From the NCBI GenBank assembly GCA_902771155.1, contig CACXVS010000004.1:1-64000 (forward strand): a stretch of DNA of 64,000 nucleotides, read 5' to 3'. Source of the stretch: an uncultured Prevotellaceae bacterium. Lineage in GTDB: Bacteria; Bacteroidota; Bacteroidia; Bacteroidales; Bacteroidaceae. The first letter of the stretch is position 1. Each line of letters starts with the position of its first letter. Of the stretch, positions 1 through 8,479 are shown one piece after another. The position numbers were made by a program, and so were the translations under genes. The notes under the pieces were generated by a model, which did not search any database, was not told where the DNA came from, and saw only the letters and a list, made by a program, of their open reading frames with translations.

Positions 1-1
1 C

Positions 2-1024
2 CTGGTGGTGTTTGCAATCCTGCTTGCTGTCTTGGCAGGTTTGTTGTGTCGCAGGATACTGGTGCCCATCGTACTGCGGTTGACCAGAAAGACAGAGGCA
101 AAGTGGGACGATGTCATTTTCAGTCGTAAGGTGCTGCTCTCAGCATGTAGCATCATACCCGCCATCGTCATCTGGCAGTTGCTGCCTTGGACGTTCTATG
201 ATTTCCCCACCGTTCGTGAGGTGTTGGCCCGTCTTACAGCCATCTATATCACTGTGATGACGGTTCGGACACTGATTGTTTTCGCAGACTCTTTTAAACA
301 ACTTGAGGACGGTAGGCGAACGGCTCGCCAGCAGTATCTCTATTCCATCTGTGGCATCATGAAGATTATCGTCATCTTTGTGGCTGTCATCGTGATTATT
401 GCTATTGTCATCGACAAAGACCCGACATCGTTGTTCGCTGGTCTTGGTGCTGCTTCGGCTGTACTCATGTTGGCCTTTCAGGACACCATCAAGGGTTTGG
501 TGGCTGGCATCCGACTGACCAATAACGACATGATCCACATTGGCGACTGGGTGACTGTGCCCTCGGCAGGTGCCAACGGAAGGGTGGAGGAGATCAGTCT
601 GACCACCGTTAAGATCCGGAACTTCGACAATACCATCGTCACTGTCACCCCACAGACACTGGTAGACGGCTCTTTCCAGAACTGGTTGGGTATGGAGCAG
701 CGCGAGGGTCGCAAACAGGTGCGCAGAGTGTATTTCGACTTCCGTTCAATAGCCATCGATGACGACGGAGTAGCCAATATCACCAAGTTCCGCCATCATA
801 TCGAACAGTGGCTTCAGACCAATCCAAAGGTGATAGCCGAGAAGCCCCCGCTTGTCCGTCAGGCAGAGGCAGCACAGGCAGGCTGTTGCTTGGAATTCAT
901 CTTCTGGCTCCGTTCTCAGGCAGCCATCGACTATGAGCACGATACCAGCGATATCATGGAGTATATCTTTGCTGCCTGCTCTGAGTATGGCCTGCGCATC
1001 TATCAGCAGTTCCCTGAGCAATAA
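2..1024 (+). CDS. YbdG-like mechanosensitive ion channel (5' end outside window)
   Basis: This is an MscS-family inner-membrane channel that should gate on membrane tension during osmotic downshock. The reading frame is open to the left edge, so the start lies outside; a GTG at 5 is only an internal candidate. Several hydrophobic segments precede the MscS pore and beta domain, including FAGLGAASAVLMLAFQD and GLVAGIRLTNNDMIHIGDW. The GDWVTVP and VKIRNFDNTIV blocks resemble E. coli YbdG more than the small MscS. YbdG has about 415 residues; 340 are seen here, so roughly 75 N-terminal residues are missing. The next gene starts 32 bp downstream on the same strand. Confidence 0.88.
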   Translation: MVVFAILLAVLAGLLCRRILVPIVLRLTRKTEAKWDDVIFSRKVLLSACSIIPAIVIWQLLPWTFYDFPTVREVLARLTAIYITVMTVRTLIVFADSFKQLEDGRRTARQQYLYSICGIMKIIVIFVAVIVIIAIVIDKDPTSLFAGLGAASAVLMLAFQDTIKGLVAGIRLTNNDMIHIGDWVTVPSAGANGRVEEISLTTVKIRNFDNTIVTVTPQTLVDGSFQNWLGMEQREGRKQVRRVYFDFRSIAIDDDGVANITKFRHHIEQWLQTNPKVIAEKPPLVRQAEAAQAGCCLEFIFWLRSQAAIDYEHDTSDIMEYIFAACSEYGLRIYQQFPEQ

Positions 1025-1056
1025 TGGTTGGCATTCTGACATAACGAGACTAAACG

Positions 1057-1980
1057 ATGGCGTATTTAGGTGAACTGATATCGATAGGTGTAGCCTTCTC
1101 GTGGACGGCAACAGCCTTATTGAGTGAGTTTGGCAGCAAACGGTTGGGCAATCTCACGCTGAATGTGCTGCGAATGGCCCTGGCCTTGGTGTTCTCTTTG
1201 GTACTTTTTGGCTTTGCAACGGGAACCCCCCTGCCAGCAGGTGCTTCGGCAGAGGCTGCCGGGTGGATGCTCCTGTCGGGACTGGTGGGCTATGTGATTG
1301 GTGATTTCTGCCTGTTTCAGTGCTATATTATCATAGGTTCGCGATATGGACAACTCTTCATGACGCTGGCCCCCCTGTCAGCAGCCTTGATGGCGTGGGT
1401 GACGTTAGGACAGCAGATGAAGGGTATGAGCATCGTGGCAATGATGGTAACGCTTCTGGGTATTGGCATCTCTGTGCTCGGACGAGGCGAGCATCATAAG
1501 GTTTCGCTGAAACTGCCTCTGAATGGGGTGCTCTATGCCATCGGAGCAGCAGTGTGTCAGGGTGTAGGCCTGGTGTTGAGCAAAATCGGTATGGATCATT
1601 ACGAGGTGTCTTCAGCGATGCCTGAGTGGCTGGTGCCCTTCAGTGCCAACTTCTATCGTTGTGTGGCTGGCATCATCGGCTTCACCTTATTATTATATTA
1701 TCGCGATGGAATGGCACCTTTACGAGAGGCCATGCACGATAAAAAGGGACTTTCCGTTGCTACGGCAACCACCATCTTCGGACCCTTTGTGGGTGTGGGT
1801 TTCTCACTGATGGCTGTACAATACACTGCTGCTGGCATCGCCTCTACGCTAATGGCTATGACACCCATCATCATTCTTCTGCCTTCTTGTTGGCTCTTCC
1901 ATGAGAAGATCACGTGGAAGGCTGTGCTTGGTGCTTGTATCTCGGTTATAGGTGTGAGCTTGTTTTTCCTTGATGTATGA
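1057..1980 (+). CDS. EamA/DMT-family transporter 1
   Basis: A 307-residue polytopic inner-membrane protein with about ten hydrophobic helices in two homologous halves (EamA repeats at about residues 5-145 and 160-305), typical of the drug/metabolite transporter superfamily. The substrate cannot be read from the sequence. The second half carries the usual signature around GIASTLMAMTPIIILL. Its stop overlaps the start of a second EamA gene by 4 bp (ATGA), so the two are probably translated together and may form a heteromeric pair. Both are of normal family length. Confidence 0.88.
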   Translation: MAYLGELISIGVAFSWTATALLSEFGSKRLGNLTLNVLRMALALVFSLVLFGFATGTPLPAGASAEAAGWMLLSGLVGYVIGDFCLFQCYIIIGSRYGQLFMTLAPLSAALMAWVTLGQQMKGMSIVAMMVTLLGIGISVLGRGEHHKVSLKLPLNGVLYAIGAAVCQGVGLVLSKIGMDHYEVSSAMPEWLVPFSANFYRCVAGIIGFTLLLYYRDGMAPLREAMHDKKGLSVATATTIFGPFVGVGFSLMAVQYTAAGIASTLMAMTPIIILLPSCWLFHEKITWKAVLGACISVIGVSLFFLDV

Positions 1981-2858
1981 GTGAGACGAGAAAGGGTTTT
2001 ATACAGTTGCACTTGAGTGTGCTTTTGGCAGGCTTTACAGGCTTGTTCGGACGACTGATTACGCTCAACGAGGTTGACATCGTGTGGTATCGCATGCTGT
2101 TCACGAGTCTGATCCTATTGGTGTTTACGGGTCTGCCCAAGGTGGGTTGGCGTAAGTTCTTCGAACTGTGTGGTTGTGGGGCCTTGCTGGGTCTCCACTG
2201 GATCCTGTTTTATGGAAGCATCAAGGCTTCGAACGTCTCTATTGGTGTCATCTGTTTCTCGTTGATAGGTTTCTTTACAGCCCTTTTCGAACCGATCATC
2301 TATCAGCGCAAGTTGTCGTGGACAGAACTTCTGTTCTCGCTGATTACCGTTTTGGGTGTGCTTTGTATCTTCTCGTTCGATGCCCGCTATCGCTATGGTA
2401 TCGCCATCGGTGTCGTCTCTTCTGCCGTTTGTGCGCTTTATGTTATCTACAACAAGAAGGCCAGTGTGGGTGTTCGCAGTAGGACGGTGCTGATGTATCA
2501 GATGTCGGGTGGACTCTTGGTGGTCTCAGCTATTATTCCCGTCTATCTTTTCTTCTTCCCCAGCAATCAGCCTGTCATTGTGGTTCCAGAGGGTTCAAAC
2601 CTTTGGTTTATGCTTTGTCATGCCCTGTTCTGCACGGTGGGTATGTATCTCCTGCAGATTCAGGCCTTGAAGCGCCTTTCAGCCTTTACCGTCAATCTCA
2701 CTTATAACCTGGAGCCCTGCTATACCATTATCCTCGCTTTCCTGATTTTTGGTGAAGGGCGTGAGATCAACTTCTCCTTCTACATAGGCATCGCCCTGAT
2801 TCTGCTCAGTGTTCTCCTGCAAACAAGAAAAGAATATGATAGAAAGTCATCCCTTTGA
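1977..2858 (+). CDS. EamA/DMT-family transporter 2
   Basis: A 293-residue membrane protein with two EamA repeats (about residues 10-140 and 150-285) and about ten predicted helices. It starts inside the stop codon of the preceding EamA gene (ATGA). It differs clearly in sequence from that neighbour (for example LLGLHWILFYGSIKASNVS), so this is not a recent duplication. Substrate unknown. The last 23 bp overlap the glycosylase gene that follows, which suggests one transcript for the three genes. Confidence 0.88.
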   Translation: MSETRKGFIQLHLSVLLAGFTGLFGRLITLNEVDIVWYRMLFTSLILLVFTGLPKVGWRKFFELCGCGALLGLHWILFYGSIKASNVSIGVICFSLIGFFTALFEPIIYQRKLSWTELLFSLITVLGVLCIFSFDARYRYGIAIGVVSSAVCALYVIYNKKASVGVRSRTVLMYQMSGGLLVVSAIIPVYLFFFPSNQPVIVVPEGSNLWFMLCHALFCTVGMYLLQIQALKRLSAFTVNLTYNLEPCYTIILAFLIFGEGREINFSFYIGIALILLSVLLQTRKEYDRKSSL

Positions 2859-3396
2859 GCCCTTCCTGCCTGAAGGTGCTAAGATGCTGATGCTGGGTAC
2901 CTTTCCACCAGCAGAGAAACGCTGGTCAATGCGGTTCTATTATCCCAATTTCACCAACGACATGTGGCGAATAGTGGGTCTGTGCTTCTTTGGCGATAAA
3001 CAGCATTTCGTGGCTGACGACGGGAGGCACTATCGTCTCGACGAGCTCAAGGGCTTTCTTTCTCATCGGGGTATTGCCCTCTATGACACCTGCACCAAGA
3101 TTGTCCGTACCAAAAACACAGCCAGCGACAAGGATCTGGAGGTGGTGGAGCAAACGGATATCAAGGCCATGCTTCGCCAGTTGCCTGAATGCAGGACCAT
3201 TGTTACTGCAGGACAGTTGGCTACAACACTTTGTGCCCAGCAGATGGGTGTGGAGGCGCCTAAGGTGGGAACATATGTGCAGATTGATTTCGAAGGTAGG
3301 GTGTTGCGACTGTATCGGATGCCCAGTTCTTCGCGAGCTTATCCGATGGCCATCGAGAAAAAGGCTGCCTTCTATCAAGAAGTATTCTCCCAATAA
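2836..3396 (+). CDS. Uracil-DNA glycosylase superfamily protein (DNA-deoxyinosine glycosylase-like)
   Basis: A predicted base-excision-repair enzyme of 186 residues. The N-terminal block LMLGTFPPAEKR followed by FYYPNFTNDMWRI matches the active-site loop of the UDG superfamily, in the subgroup with GTFPS and a nearby FYY..N.FW. The C-terminal block YRMPSSSRAYP corresponds to the DNA-intercalation loop (often LPSTSPAN). I chose ATG 2836 (MIESHPFEPF) because the conserved fold begins there; an in-frame ATG at 2809 would extend further into the upstream transporter gene. Which damaged base it removes cannot be decided from sequence: uracil, hypoxanthine and mismatch activities all occur in this superfamily. 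Confidence 0.72.
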   Translation: MIESHPFEPFLPEGAKMLMLGTFPPAEKRWSMRFYYPNFTNDMWRIVGLCFFGDKQHFVADDGRHYRLDELKGFLSHRGIALYDTCTKIVRTKNTASDKDLEVVEQTDIKAMLRQLPECRTIVTAGQLATTLCAQQMGVEAPKVGTYVQIDFEGRVLRLYRMPSSSRAYPMAIEKKAAFYQEVFSQ

Positions 3397-3397
3397 A

Positions 3398-3429
3398 TTT
3401 GGAATTCTGCCCGATTTACTTTATCTTTG
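3398..3429 (+). promoter_or_regulatory. Bacteroidetes-type promoter of the peroxiredoxin gene
   Basis: TTTG at 3398-3401, a 20 bp spacer and TATCTTTG at 3422-3429 match the -33 TTTG / -7 TAnnTTTG consensus of the primary sigma factor in Bacteroidetes. The start codon lies 22 bp further on. Confidence 0.8.
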
Positions 3430-3451
3430 CACCATCATTTTAAAAAACCAA

Positions 3452-3910
3452 ATGACTATGAATATTGGAGACAAGGCGCCCGAGATTTTGGGCAAGGACG
3501 AACAAGGACGGGATATCCGTCTGAGTGATTATCGTGGACGCAAGCTGGTGCTTTACTTTTACCCGAAGGATAATACCAGTGGTTGCACGGCAGAGGCTTG
3601 TAGTCTGAGAGACCATTACGGTGAGTTGCAAGGTGCAGGCTATGAGGTGGTAGGTGTGAGCAAAGACTCAGCAGCTTCGCATGTGAAATTTAAGGAGAAG
3701 CACGAACTGCCCTTCCCGCTGATTGCTGATGTGGATAAGTCGCTGATGGAGGCGATGGGAGCCTGGGGTGAGAAGACCATGTATGGCAAGAAGACGATGG
3801 GCACCATCCGTACCACCTTTATTATTAATGAGGAGGGCATCATCGAACAGATATTTGCTGGCAAGCAGGTGAAGACGAAGGAGCACGCAGAACAGATTCT
3901 GAACAAGTAG
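3452..3910 (+). CDS. bcp: Thioredoxin-dependent peroxiredoxin (Bcp/PrxQ type)
   Basis: A 152-residue AhpC/TSA-family peroxiredoxin that reduces hydrogen peroxide and organic peroxides in the cytoplasm using thioredoxin. The active-site block YPKDNTSGCTAEACSLRD carries the peroxidatic Cys (about residue 45) and a second Cys five residues later, as in the BCP group. The C-terminal FAGKQVKTKEHAEQIL is also typical of the family. ATG 3452 follows a strong promoter by 22 bp; ATG 3458 (MNIGDKAPE) is an equally plausible start. The promoter makes it independent of the glycosylase gene upstream. Confidence 0.93.
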   Translation: MTMNIGDKAPEILGKDEQGRDIRLSDYRGRKLVLYFYPKDNTSGCTAEACSLRDHYGELQGAGYEVVGVSKDSAASHVKFKEKHELPFPLIADVDKSLMEAMGAWGEKTMYGKKTMGTIRTTFIINEEGIIEQIFAGKQVKTKEHAEQILNK

Positions 3911-3934
3911 AGCAGAAATGTTGGTTCTAGGAGT

Positions 3935-5335
3935 ATGAGAAAATATGCTGTAATATGGCTATTGTCGGTCCTGCCTTTGCTGGCTTCGGCAAGTGAGGTG
4001 GGCCTGAAACCACGACTTGTGGTATGTACCGATATCGCACCTGCTGACGTGGAGCCCGACGATATGGAGTCGATGGTAAGGCTGATGGCCTATGCTGACA
4101 GGTTTGAGGTAGAGGCACTGATTACGTCAGTGGGGTGGAACTGCGACCCCTATCCAGCAGAATGGGCTCAGTATCTGCAACGTGTCATCGAGGCCTATCG
4201 TCAGGATGTGCCCAAACTGATGAAGCGCTCTGCCCAGTCTTCGTTTATGACGCTCGACGAAGAGAACCGTCAGCAACGGATAGGCTACTGGCCCAGTGCT
4301 GACTATCTGAAGAGCCGGGCTGTGATGGGAAGTGTGCATGGTGGTATCAAGGTGATAGGTGAAGGCAACGACTCACCAGGTAGCGAACTACTGATCCGAC
4401 TGGCTGACGAAGACGATCCAAGACCTATCTATGTGGCTGCATGGGGTGGGGCGAATACGTTGGCGCAGGCCATCTGGCGTGTCAAGCAGACTCGTTCGGC
4501 AGAGGATCTGAAGCGGTTTGTCCGCAAGTTCCGTATCTATACCATCACTGATCAGGATATGCAGTTTAACATGCGGATGAACCGGGCCTACAGCTCTCAC
4601 ATGTGGTTGCGCCAGGAGTTTCAGGACGACCTTCAGTTCATCTGGGACGAGGGTGCCTGGCAAGAGCAATGCGAACTGGGTAAGCGCCATTGGCAAAAGC
4701 ACAAGGACTATATTCAGGGCAAGGGTGCCCTGGGCAAGGAATATCCCGACTATAAATGGGGCGTGGAAGGCGACACACCGAGTTTCCTCTACGTGATGCC
4801 TCACGGACTTAACGACCCAGAGGATCCGCTTCAGGCAGGATGGGCTGGTTATCATGAACGTGGACTCTGTGCCGACTCGCTGACCACAGCCTGGACCAGT
4901 TGGCAGGAACCTCTTCGCAGTATCAGTGTGGGCTATAAGACTCGTTTTTATCCTGATGAACTCTCTGACTTTATGGCTCGTATGCAGTGGGCTGATGAAG
5001 GACAGGGCAATCGCAACCCCCTGGTGGTGGTGAATGGTGACAATGGGCTTTCACCTTATTATATTAAGGCAAAGGCAGGTGAAGCCCTCCGTCTTGATGC
5101 TTCAGAGTCGAAGGATCCTGATGGCGACGCACTTCAGTTCCATTGGTGGCAACAACCTGAAATAGGTCATTGTAAGGCGACCATCGAACCATCAGAAGCC
5201 TCTGTCGTTACCATTCAGATACCTGAGAATATCGCCAGTGACAAGATACATATCATCTGCGAAGTACACGATGACGGCCCCTTCCATCTGGTGGCATATC
5301 GCAGAATTTTGATAGAAATAGAAGACCATCGTTAA
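3935..5335 (+). CDS. Secreted DUF1593 protein (nucleoside-hydrolase-like plus C-terminal beta domain)
   Basis: A 466-residue exported protein. Residues 1-19 form a signal peptide ending ASA. The main domain (about 24-340) resembles the DUF1593 family, which has a nucleoside-hydrolase-like fold: CTDIAPADVEPDDMES carries the Asp cluster that binds calcium in nucleoside hydrolases. A smaller beta-rich domain (about 370-465, LDASESKDPDGDALQFHWWQ) resembles the DUF1593 C-terminal Ig/PKD-like module. Members are found in polysaccharide-degrading bacteria, but the substrate is not established here. It may bind or cleave a plant glycan or glycoside; that is inference. It starts 24 bp after the peroxiredoxin gene. 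Confidence 0.75.
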   Translation: MRKYAVIWLLSVLPLLASASEVGLKPRLVVCTDIAPADVEPDDMESMVRLMAYADRFEVEALITSVGWNCDPYPAEWAQYLQRVIEAYRQDVPKLMKRSAQSSFMTLDEENRQQRIGYWPSADYLKSRAVMGSVHGGIKVIGEGNDSPGSELLIRLADEDDPRPIYVAAWGGANTLAQAIWRVKQTRSAEDLKRFVRKFRIYTITDQDMQFNMRMNRAYSSHMWLRQEFQDDLQFIWDEGAWQEQCELGKRHWQKHKDYIQGKGALGKEYPDYKWGVEGDTPSFLYVMPHGLNDPEDPLQAGWAGYHERGLCADSLTTAWTSWQEPLRSISVGYKTRFYPDELSDFMARMQWADEGQGNRNPLVVVNGDNGLSPYYIKAKAGEALRLDASESKDPDGDALQFHWWQQPEIGHCKATIEPSEASVVTIQIPENIASDKIHIICEVHDDGPFHLVAYRRILIEIEDHR

Positions 5336-5372
5336 AAAAAGATTCATTTATGTGTAGTTTTTCGTAACCATG

Positions 5373-5383
5373 CTGCGTCTAAT
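5373..5383 (+). promoter_or_regulatory. Candidate ECF-type promoter element
   Basis: CTGCGTCTAAT lies 29 bp before the start of the sigma gene at 5413, with GTAACC at 5364-5369 just upstream. The second ECF operon has CTGTGTCTAAT (36513 down to 36503, minus strand) 22 bp before its start, so 10 of 11 bases match. A shared autoregulatory ECF promoter element is a reasonable reading. The spacing to GTAACC is shorter than the usual -35/-10 distance, so the upstream half is uncertain. Confidence 0.45.
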
Positions 5384-5412
5384 GGGCAAATAGTTTAAAA
5401 AACAGAACGACA

Positions 5413-5895
5413 ATGACGACATTAGAACAACAGTTTGCGCAAACTGTAACAGAGCACAAGAGCACCATCTACACCGTGTGCTATATGTTCTCTCAGGATG
5501 CCGACGAGGTAAACGACCTATTCCAGGAGGTTCTGGTGAATATCTGGAAAGGTTTCGACAGCTTCGAGCATCGCAGTGACATCAAGACGTGGATCTATCG
5601 CGTCGCCCTGAACACCTGTATATCGATAGACAGGAAAAAGAAGCGACGCTCATCCGAAGTCAAGCTGACTATGGACATCAACCTCTTTGAAGATCGTGAC
5701 GAGGACACCAAGCAGGTGGATATGCTCCACAAGCGCATCTCCAAGTTACAACCCTTCGACAGGGCTATCGTCCTGCTCTGGCTCGAGAACCTTCCTTACG
5801 AGGAAATCGGACAGATAGTCGGTATCAGCACTAAGAACGTCAGTGTTCGTCTGTTTAGAATCAGAGAACAGTTAAAACAAATGTCAAACGATTAA
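5413..5895 (+). CDS. ECF RNA polymerase sigma factor
   Basis: A 160-residue extracytoplasmic-function sigma-70. Region 2 (about residues 12-75) includes DEVNDLFQEVLVNIWKGFDSF and the -10 recognition helix around IKTWIYRVALNTCI. Region 4 (about 105-155) ends in a helix-turn-helix, LPYEEIGQIVGISTKNVSVR. It should direct polymerase to a small regulon. The gene after it encodes a four-helix membrane protein in the position where an anti-sigma factor is usually found, 12 bp downstream. The motif at 5373-5383 suggests autoregulation. Confidence 0.9.
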   Translation: MTTLEQQFAQTVTEHKSTIYTVCYMFSQDADEVNDLFQEVLVNIWKGFDSFEHRSDIKTWIYRVALNTCISIDRKKKRRSSEVKLTMDINLFEDRDEDTKQVDMLHKRISKLQPFDRAIVLLWLENLPYEEIGQIVGISTKNVSVRLFRIREQLKQMSND

Positions 5896-5907
5896 AACTT
5901 ACCCATT

Positions 5908-6498
5908 ATGAACGAGAATTTCGATTTAGAGATCATGCGTCATCAGATGACCACACTCAAGAATAAGCTCAATAAGCAGGAAATCGTAAACGAACATCTT
6001 ATGCGTCGCTCAATGAAGAATGAAGTGAACACCATCACCCGCCGTTATAACATCGTTATGGTCCTTAGCGTCTTGATGGTACCTTACTCTTACTGGGTCT
6101 TTGTCAAACTATCAGGTTTTTCGATGGCCTTCTGGATCGGTACGAGCATTTTTATGCTAATCTGCGGTGGAGCCACTTTCTACAACACCCGCAAAATCAG
6201 CGCCTCCGATATGATGAGACACAGTCTCGTAGAGGCCCGTAAGAATGTGGCAAGTGCCAAGAAGTTCGACGTCGATTGGCTAAAGTTCGGCATCCCCGCC
6301 GTTATCGTATGGTTCGGCTGGTTCATGTACGAGGTCTATCTGCAGAACCACGACTTAGCCAATGGTCTTCTATGGGGTGGCTGTGTTGGTGGTGTCATTG
6401 GCGCCCTTATTGGCTTCAAGATTCACTTTAAGACCCAGCGTCAGTATCAGGACATCATTGACCAGATAGGGGAAATTACAGGGGAAGATCAACAATAA
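5908..6498 (+). CDS. Four-helix membrane protein, possible regulator of the upstream sigma factor
   Basis: No named family recognised. The 196-residue protein has a charged N-terminal helical segment (about 1-45, rich in Lys/Arg/Asn/Gln) and four hydrophobic segments (about 48-68, 72-92, 130-150, 155-172). A soluble cytoplasmic N-terminus followed by membrane helices, placed directly after an ECF sigma gene, fits an anti-sigma role. No zinc-binding ZAS or FecR motif is visible, so the role is inferred from position only. It is 2 bp from murQ. Confidence 0.55.
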   Translation: MNENFDLEIMRHQMTTLKNKLNKQEIVNEHLMRRSMKNEVNTITRRYNIVMVLSVLMVPYSYWVFVKLSGFSMAFWIGTSIFMLICGGATFYNTRKISASDMMRHSLVEARKNVASAKKFDVDWLKFGIPAVIVWFGWFMYEVYLQNHDLANGLLWGGCVGGVIGALIGFKIHFKTQRQYQDIIDQIGEITGEDQQ

Positions 6499-6500
6499 GA

Positions 6501-7307
6501 ATGGATATTGAAGATAAAATCACAGAACAGCCTTCGCACTATGACCATCTGGAGCAGATGACGATTGGCGAACTACTGAAACACATCAACGAAGAGGACC
6601 TACGGGTGGCTGAGGCTGTCCGTCAGGTCCTTCCTCGTATTGAAATATTGGTGGAGGCCATCGAACCGAGGATGAAGTGTGGGGGACGATTGTTTTATGT
6701 GGGTGCAGGAACCAGTGGGCGCCTTGGTGTGCTCGATGCCAGTGAGTTGCCTCCCACCTTCGGGGTGCCTGATACTTGGGTGCAGGGCATTATTGCAGGT
6801 GGTGATCTGGCCTTGCGCCATGCGGTGGAACGGGCAGAGGATTCAGAGGAACAAGGATGGGAAGACCTTCAGGCGTTTCATCCCACAAAAGACGACTCTG
6901 TGTTGGGTATAGCGGCGTCAGGCACAACTCCTTACGTGATTGGGGCTATTTGTCAGGCCCGGAAGAACGGACTCTTGACGGGTTGTATCACCAGCAACCC
7001 CAATACCCCCTTGGCTCAAGAGGCAGAATTCGCTATCGAGACGATCGTTGGTCCTGAGTTTGTAACAGGTTCCAGTCGCATGAAGAGTGGTACGGCCCAG
7101 AAGATGGTACTCAATATGATTTCTACCACTTTGATGATACGGATGGGACGCGTGCAGGGCAATCGTATGGTGAATATGCAACTTGCCAACGATAAATTGA
7201 TCGATCGAGGTACGAGAATGTTGCAGGAGTCGTTGGGTCTGAGTTATGAGGAAGCCCAAAAGCGTCTTCTGGAGGCAGGAAGTGTGAGTAATTGTCTTGA
7301 TGAATAA
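6501..7307 (+). CDS. murQ: N-acetylmuramic acid 6-phosphate etherase
   Basis: Cleaves the lactyl ether of MurNAc-6-phosphate to give GlcNAc-6-phosphate and D-lactate in peptidoglycan recycling. The 268-residue protein has one SIS sugar-isomerase domain with FYVGAGTSGRLGVLDASE (about residues 65-82) and a second phosphosugar-binding stretch IAASGTTPYVIGAI. PEFVTGSSRMKSGTAQK is the MurQ signature. It is in the same operon as an ECF sigma factor rather than with the MurNAc kinase or uptake genes seen in some relatives, so the source of its substrate is not shown here. Length is near that of other Bacteroidetes MurQ proteins. Confidence 0.94.
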   Translation: MDIEDKITEQPSHYDHLEQMTIGELLKHINEEDLRVAEAVRQVLPRIEILVEAIEPRMKCGGRLFYVGAGTSGRLGVLDASELPPTFGVPDTWVQGIIAGGDLALRHAVERAEDSEEQGWEDLQAFHPTKDDSVLGIAASGTTPYVIGAICQARKNGLLTGCITSNPNTPLAQEAEFAIETIVGPEFVTGSSRMKSGTAQKMVLNMISTTLMIRMGRVQGNRMVNMQLANDKLIDRGTRMLQESLGLSYEEAQKRLLEAGSVSNCLDE

Positions 7308-7312
7308 TAAAG

Positions 7313-8089
7313 ATGTCAACAGCAAAAGAAGTCATAACGTATATGGAGTCGTTGCAAAACGAAGAGCAGCGACGCATCCTCATGAGATTCTTCAAAATAG
7401 GTCCGGGTGAGTATGGCGAGGGTGATGAGTTCCTGGGATTGAAGGTGCCCCAGACACGAGAGGTGGTGAAGGCTGTTGCTAAGGATTTCCCTTTAAACGA
7501 AGTGCCGGAATTGCTGATGAACCATTGGCATGAGGTGCGCCTTTGCGGACTGCTGATCCTCGTGTCGAGATTCGAAAAACTGGCCACAAAACGATTGGAG
7601 AATAACGAGGCAGCAATCCGAGGGCGCGACGATATCCTGACAATGTACCTCAAGTATGCTGAGCGGGCCAACAATTGGGATCTCGTTGATCTCTCCGTGC
7701 ACAAGATCTTGGGCCATTGGCTCCTTTTGCCTACCTTCCTGGGTGACAAAAAGTACAAGTTAAAACTCCTCGACGGGTTAGCCCAGAGCAATAATCTCTG
7801 GAAGCAACGCATGAGTATGGTTTGTTCGTGGAAAACCTCACAGATGGGCGATCCTTCGTGGTGCCTTCGCTATGCGGAGATCCATCTGCACCATCCTCAC
7901 GACCTGATGCACAAGGCCGTTGGGTGGATGCTCCGTGAGATGGGCAAGCGTGTCTCGATGGACTTGCTTCGTGATTTCCTTCGTCAGCATGCCTACGAGA
8001 TGCCTCGCACCACCCTCCGCTATGCCATCGAACTGATGACAGAAATCGAACGGAAATATTGGATGAACGTAACAACAAAACAGATATAA
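7313..8089 (+). CDS. AlkD-like DNA alkylation repair protein
   Basis: A 258-residue all-helical protein of the HEAT-like-repeat DNA glycosylase family (AlkD/AlkC), which removes bulky or cationic alkylated bases without flipping them. The conserved NNWDLVD block (about residues 118-124) contains the Trp and Asp that contact the lesion in AlkD. The remainder is helical repeats ending in ALRYAIE-type helices. It starts 5 bp after murQ and lies 15 bp before the DUF4298 gene, so it belongs to the ECF-led operon. This places a DNA repair gene and a wall-recycling gene under one stress-type sigma factor. Confidence 0.85.
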   Translation: MSTAKEVITYMESLQNEEQRRILMRFFKIGPGEYGEGDEFLGLKVPQTREVVKAVAKDFPLNEVPELLMNHWHEVRLCGLLILVSRFEKLATKRLENNEAAIRGRDDILTMYLKYAERANNWDLVDLSVHKILGHWLLLPTFLGDKKYKLKLLDGLAQSNNLWKQRMSMVCSWKTSQMGDPSWCLRYAEIHLHHPHDLMHKAVGWMLREMGKRVSMDLLRDFLRQHAYEMPRTTLRYAIELMTEIERKYWMNVTTKQI

Positions 8090-8104
8090 ACAATTCTGAG
8101 AGAT

Positions 8105-8410
8105 ATGGAACAGACACAGAGAATCAAGACGATGGAGAGGCATCTTGAACAGGCTTCGGTAGCAGTGATGAACCTTTCTGCTGCGCTCGATGCCTATGCT
8201 GAGGCTCAGGAAGCTATCCGTGCCCTTTCAGACTATTATGGAAGCGAGACGTGGAAACAGGATTTTGCTGACGACGAGGCAGGGCGATTGCCTGAGGACC
8301 TGAAACGGGGTGTGCTCTCAGAAGATGGCATCTGGAACGTATTGGAAGATTGCAAAATGCAGAACATCAGGATGCTGGAAGTGGTTGCTGGAATCATGAA
8401 AGGGGAATAA
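8105..8410 (+). CDS. DUF4298 protein
   Basis: A 101-residue acidic, helical, cytoplasmic protein of the DUF4298 family (SDYYGSETWKQDFADDEAGRLPEDLKRGVLSED). Function unknown. Members are small and usually single-domain, as here; the N-terminal 45 residues are likely a coiled coil. It is the last gene of the ECF-led operon; the argD promoter follows. Confidence 0.8.
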   Translation: MEQTQRIKTMERHLEQASVAVMNLSAALDAYAEAQEAIRALSDYYGSETWKQDFADDEAGRLPEDLKRGVLSEDGIWNVLEDCKMQNIRMLEVVAGIMKGE

Positions 8411-8423
8411 AACTCATAAAAGT

Positions 8424-8455
8424 TTTGGTTTTTTTCTCACTTATTCGTATCTTTG
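8424..8455 (+). promoter_or_regulatory. Promoter of argD-proC
   Basis: TTTG at 8424-8427, a 20 bp spacer and TATCTTTG at 8448-8455, 24 bp before the argD start. No ARG box could be identified by eye. Confidence 0.8.
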
Positions 8456-8479
8456 CACCCAAATTATTATTGAGTACAC

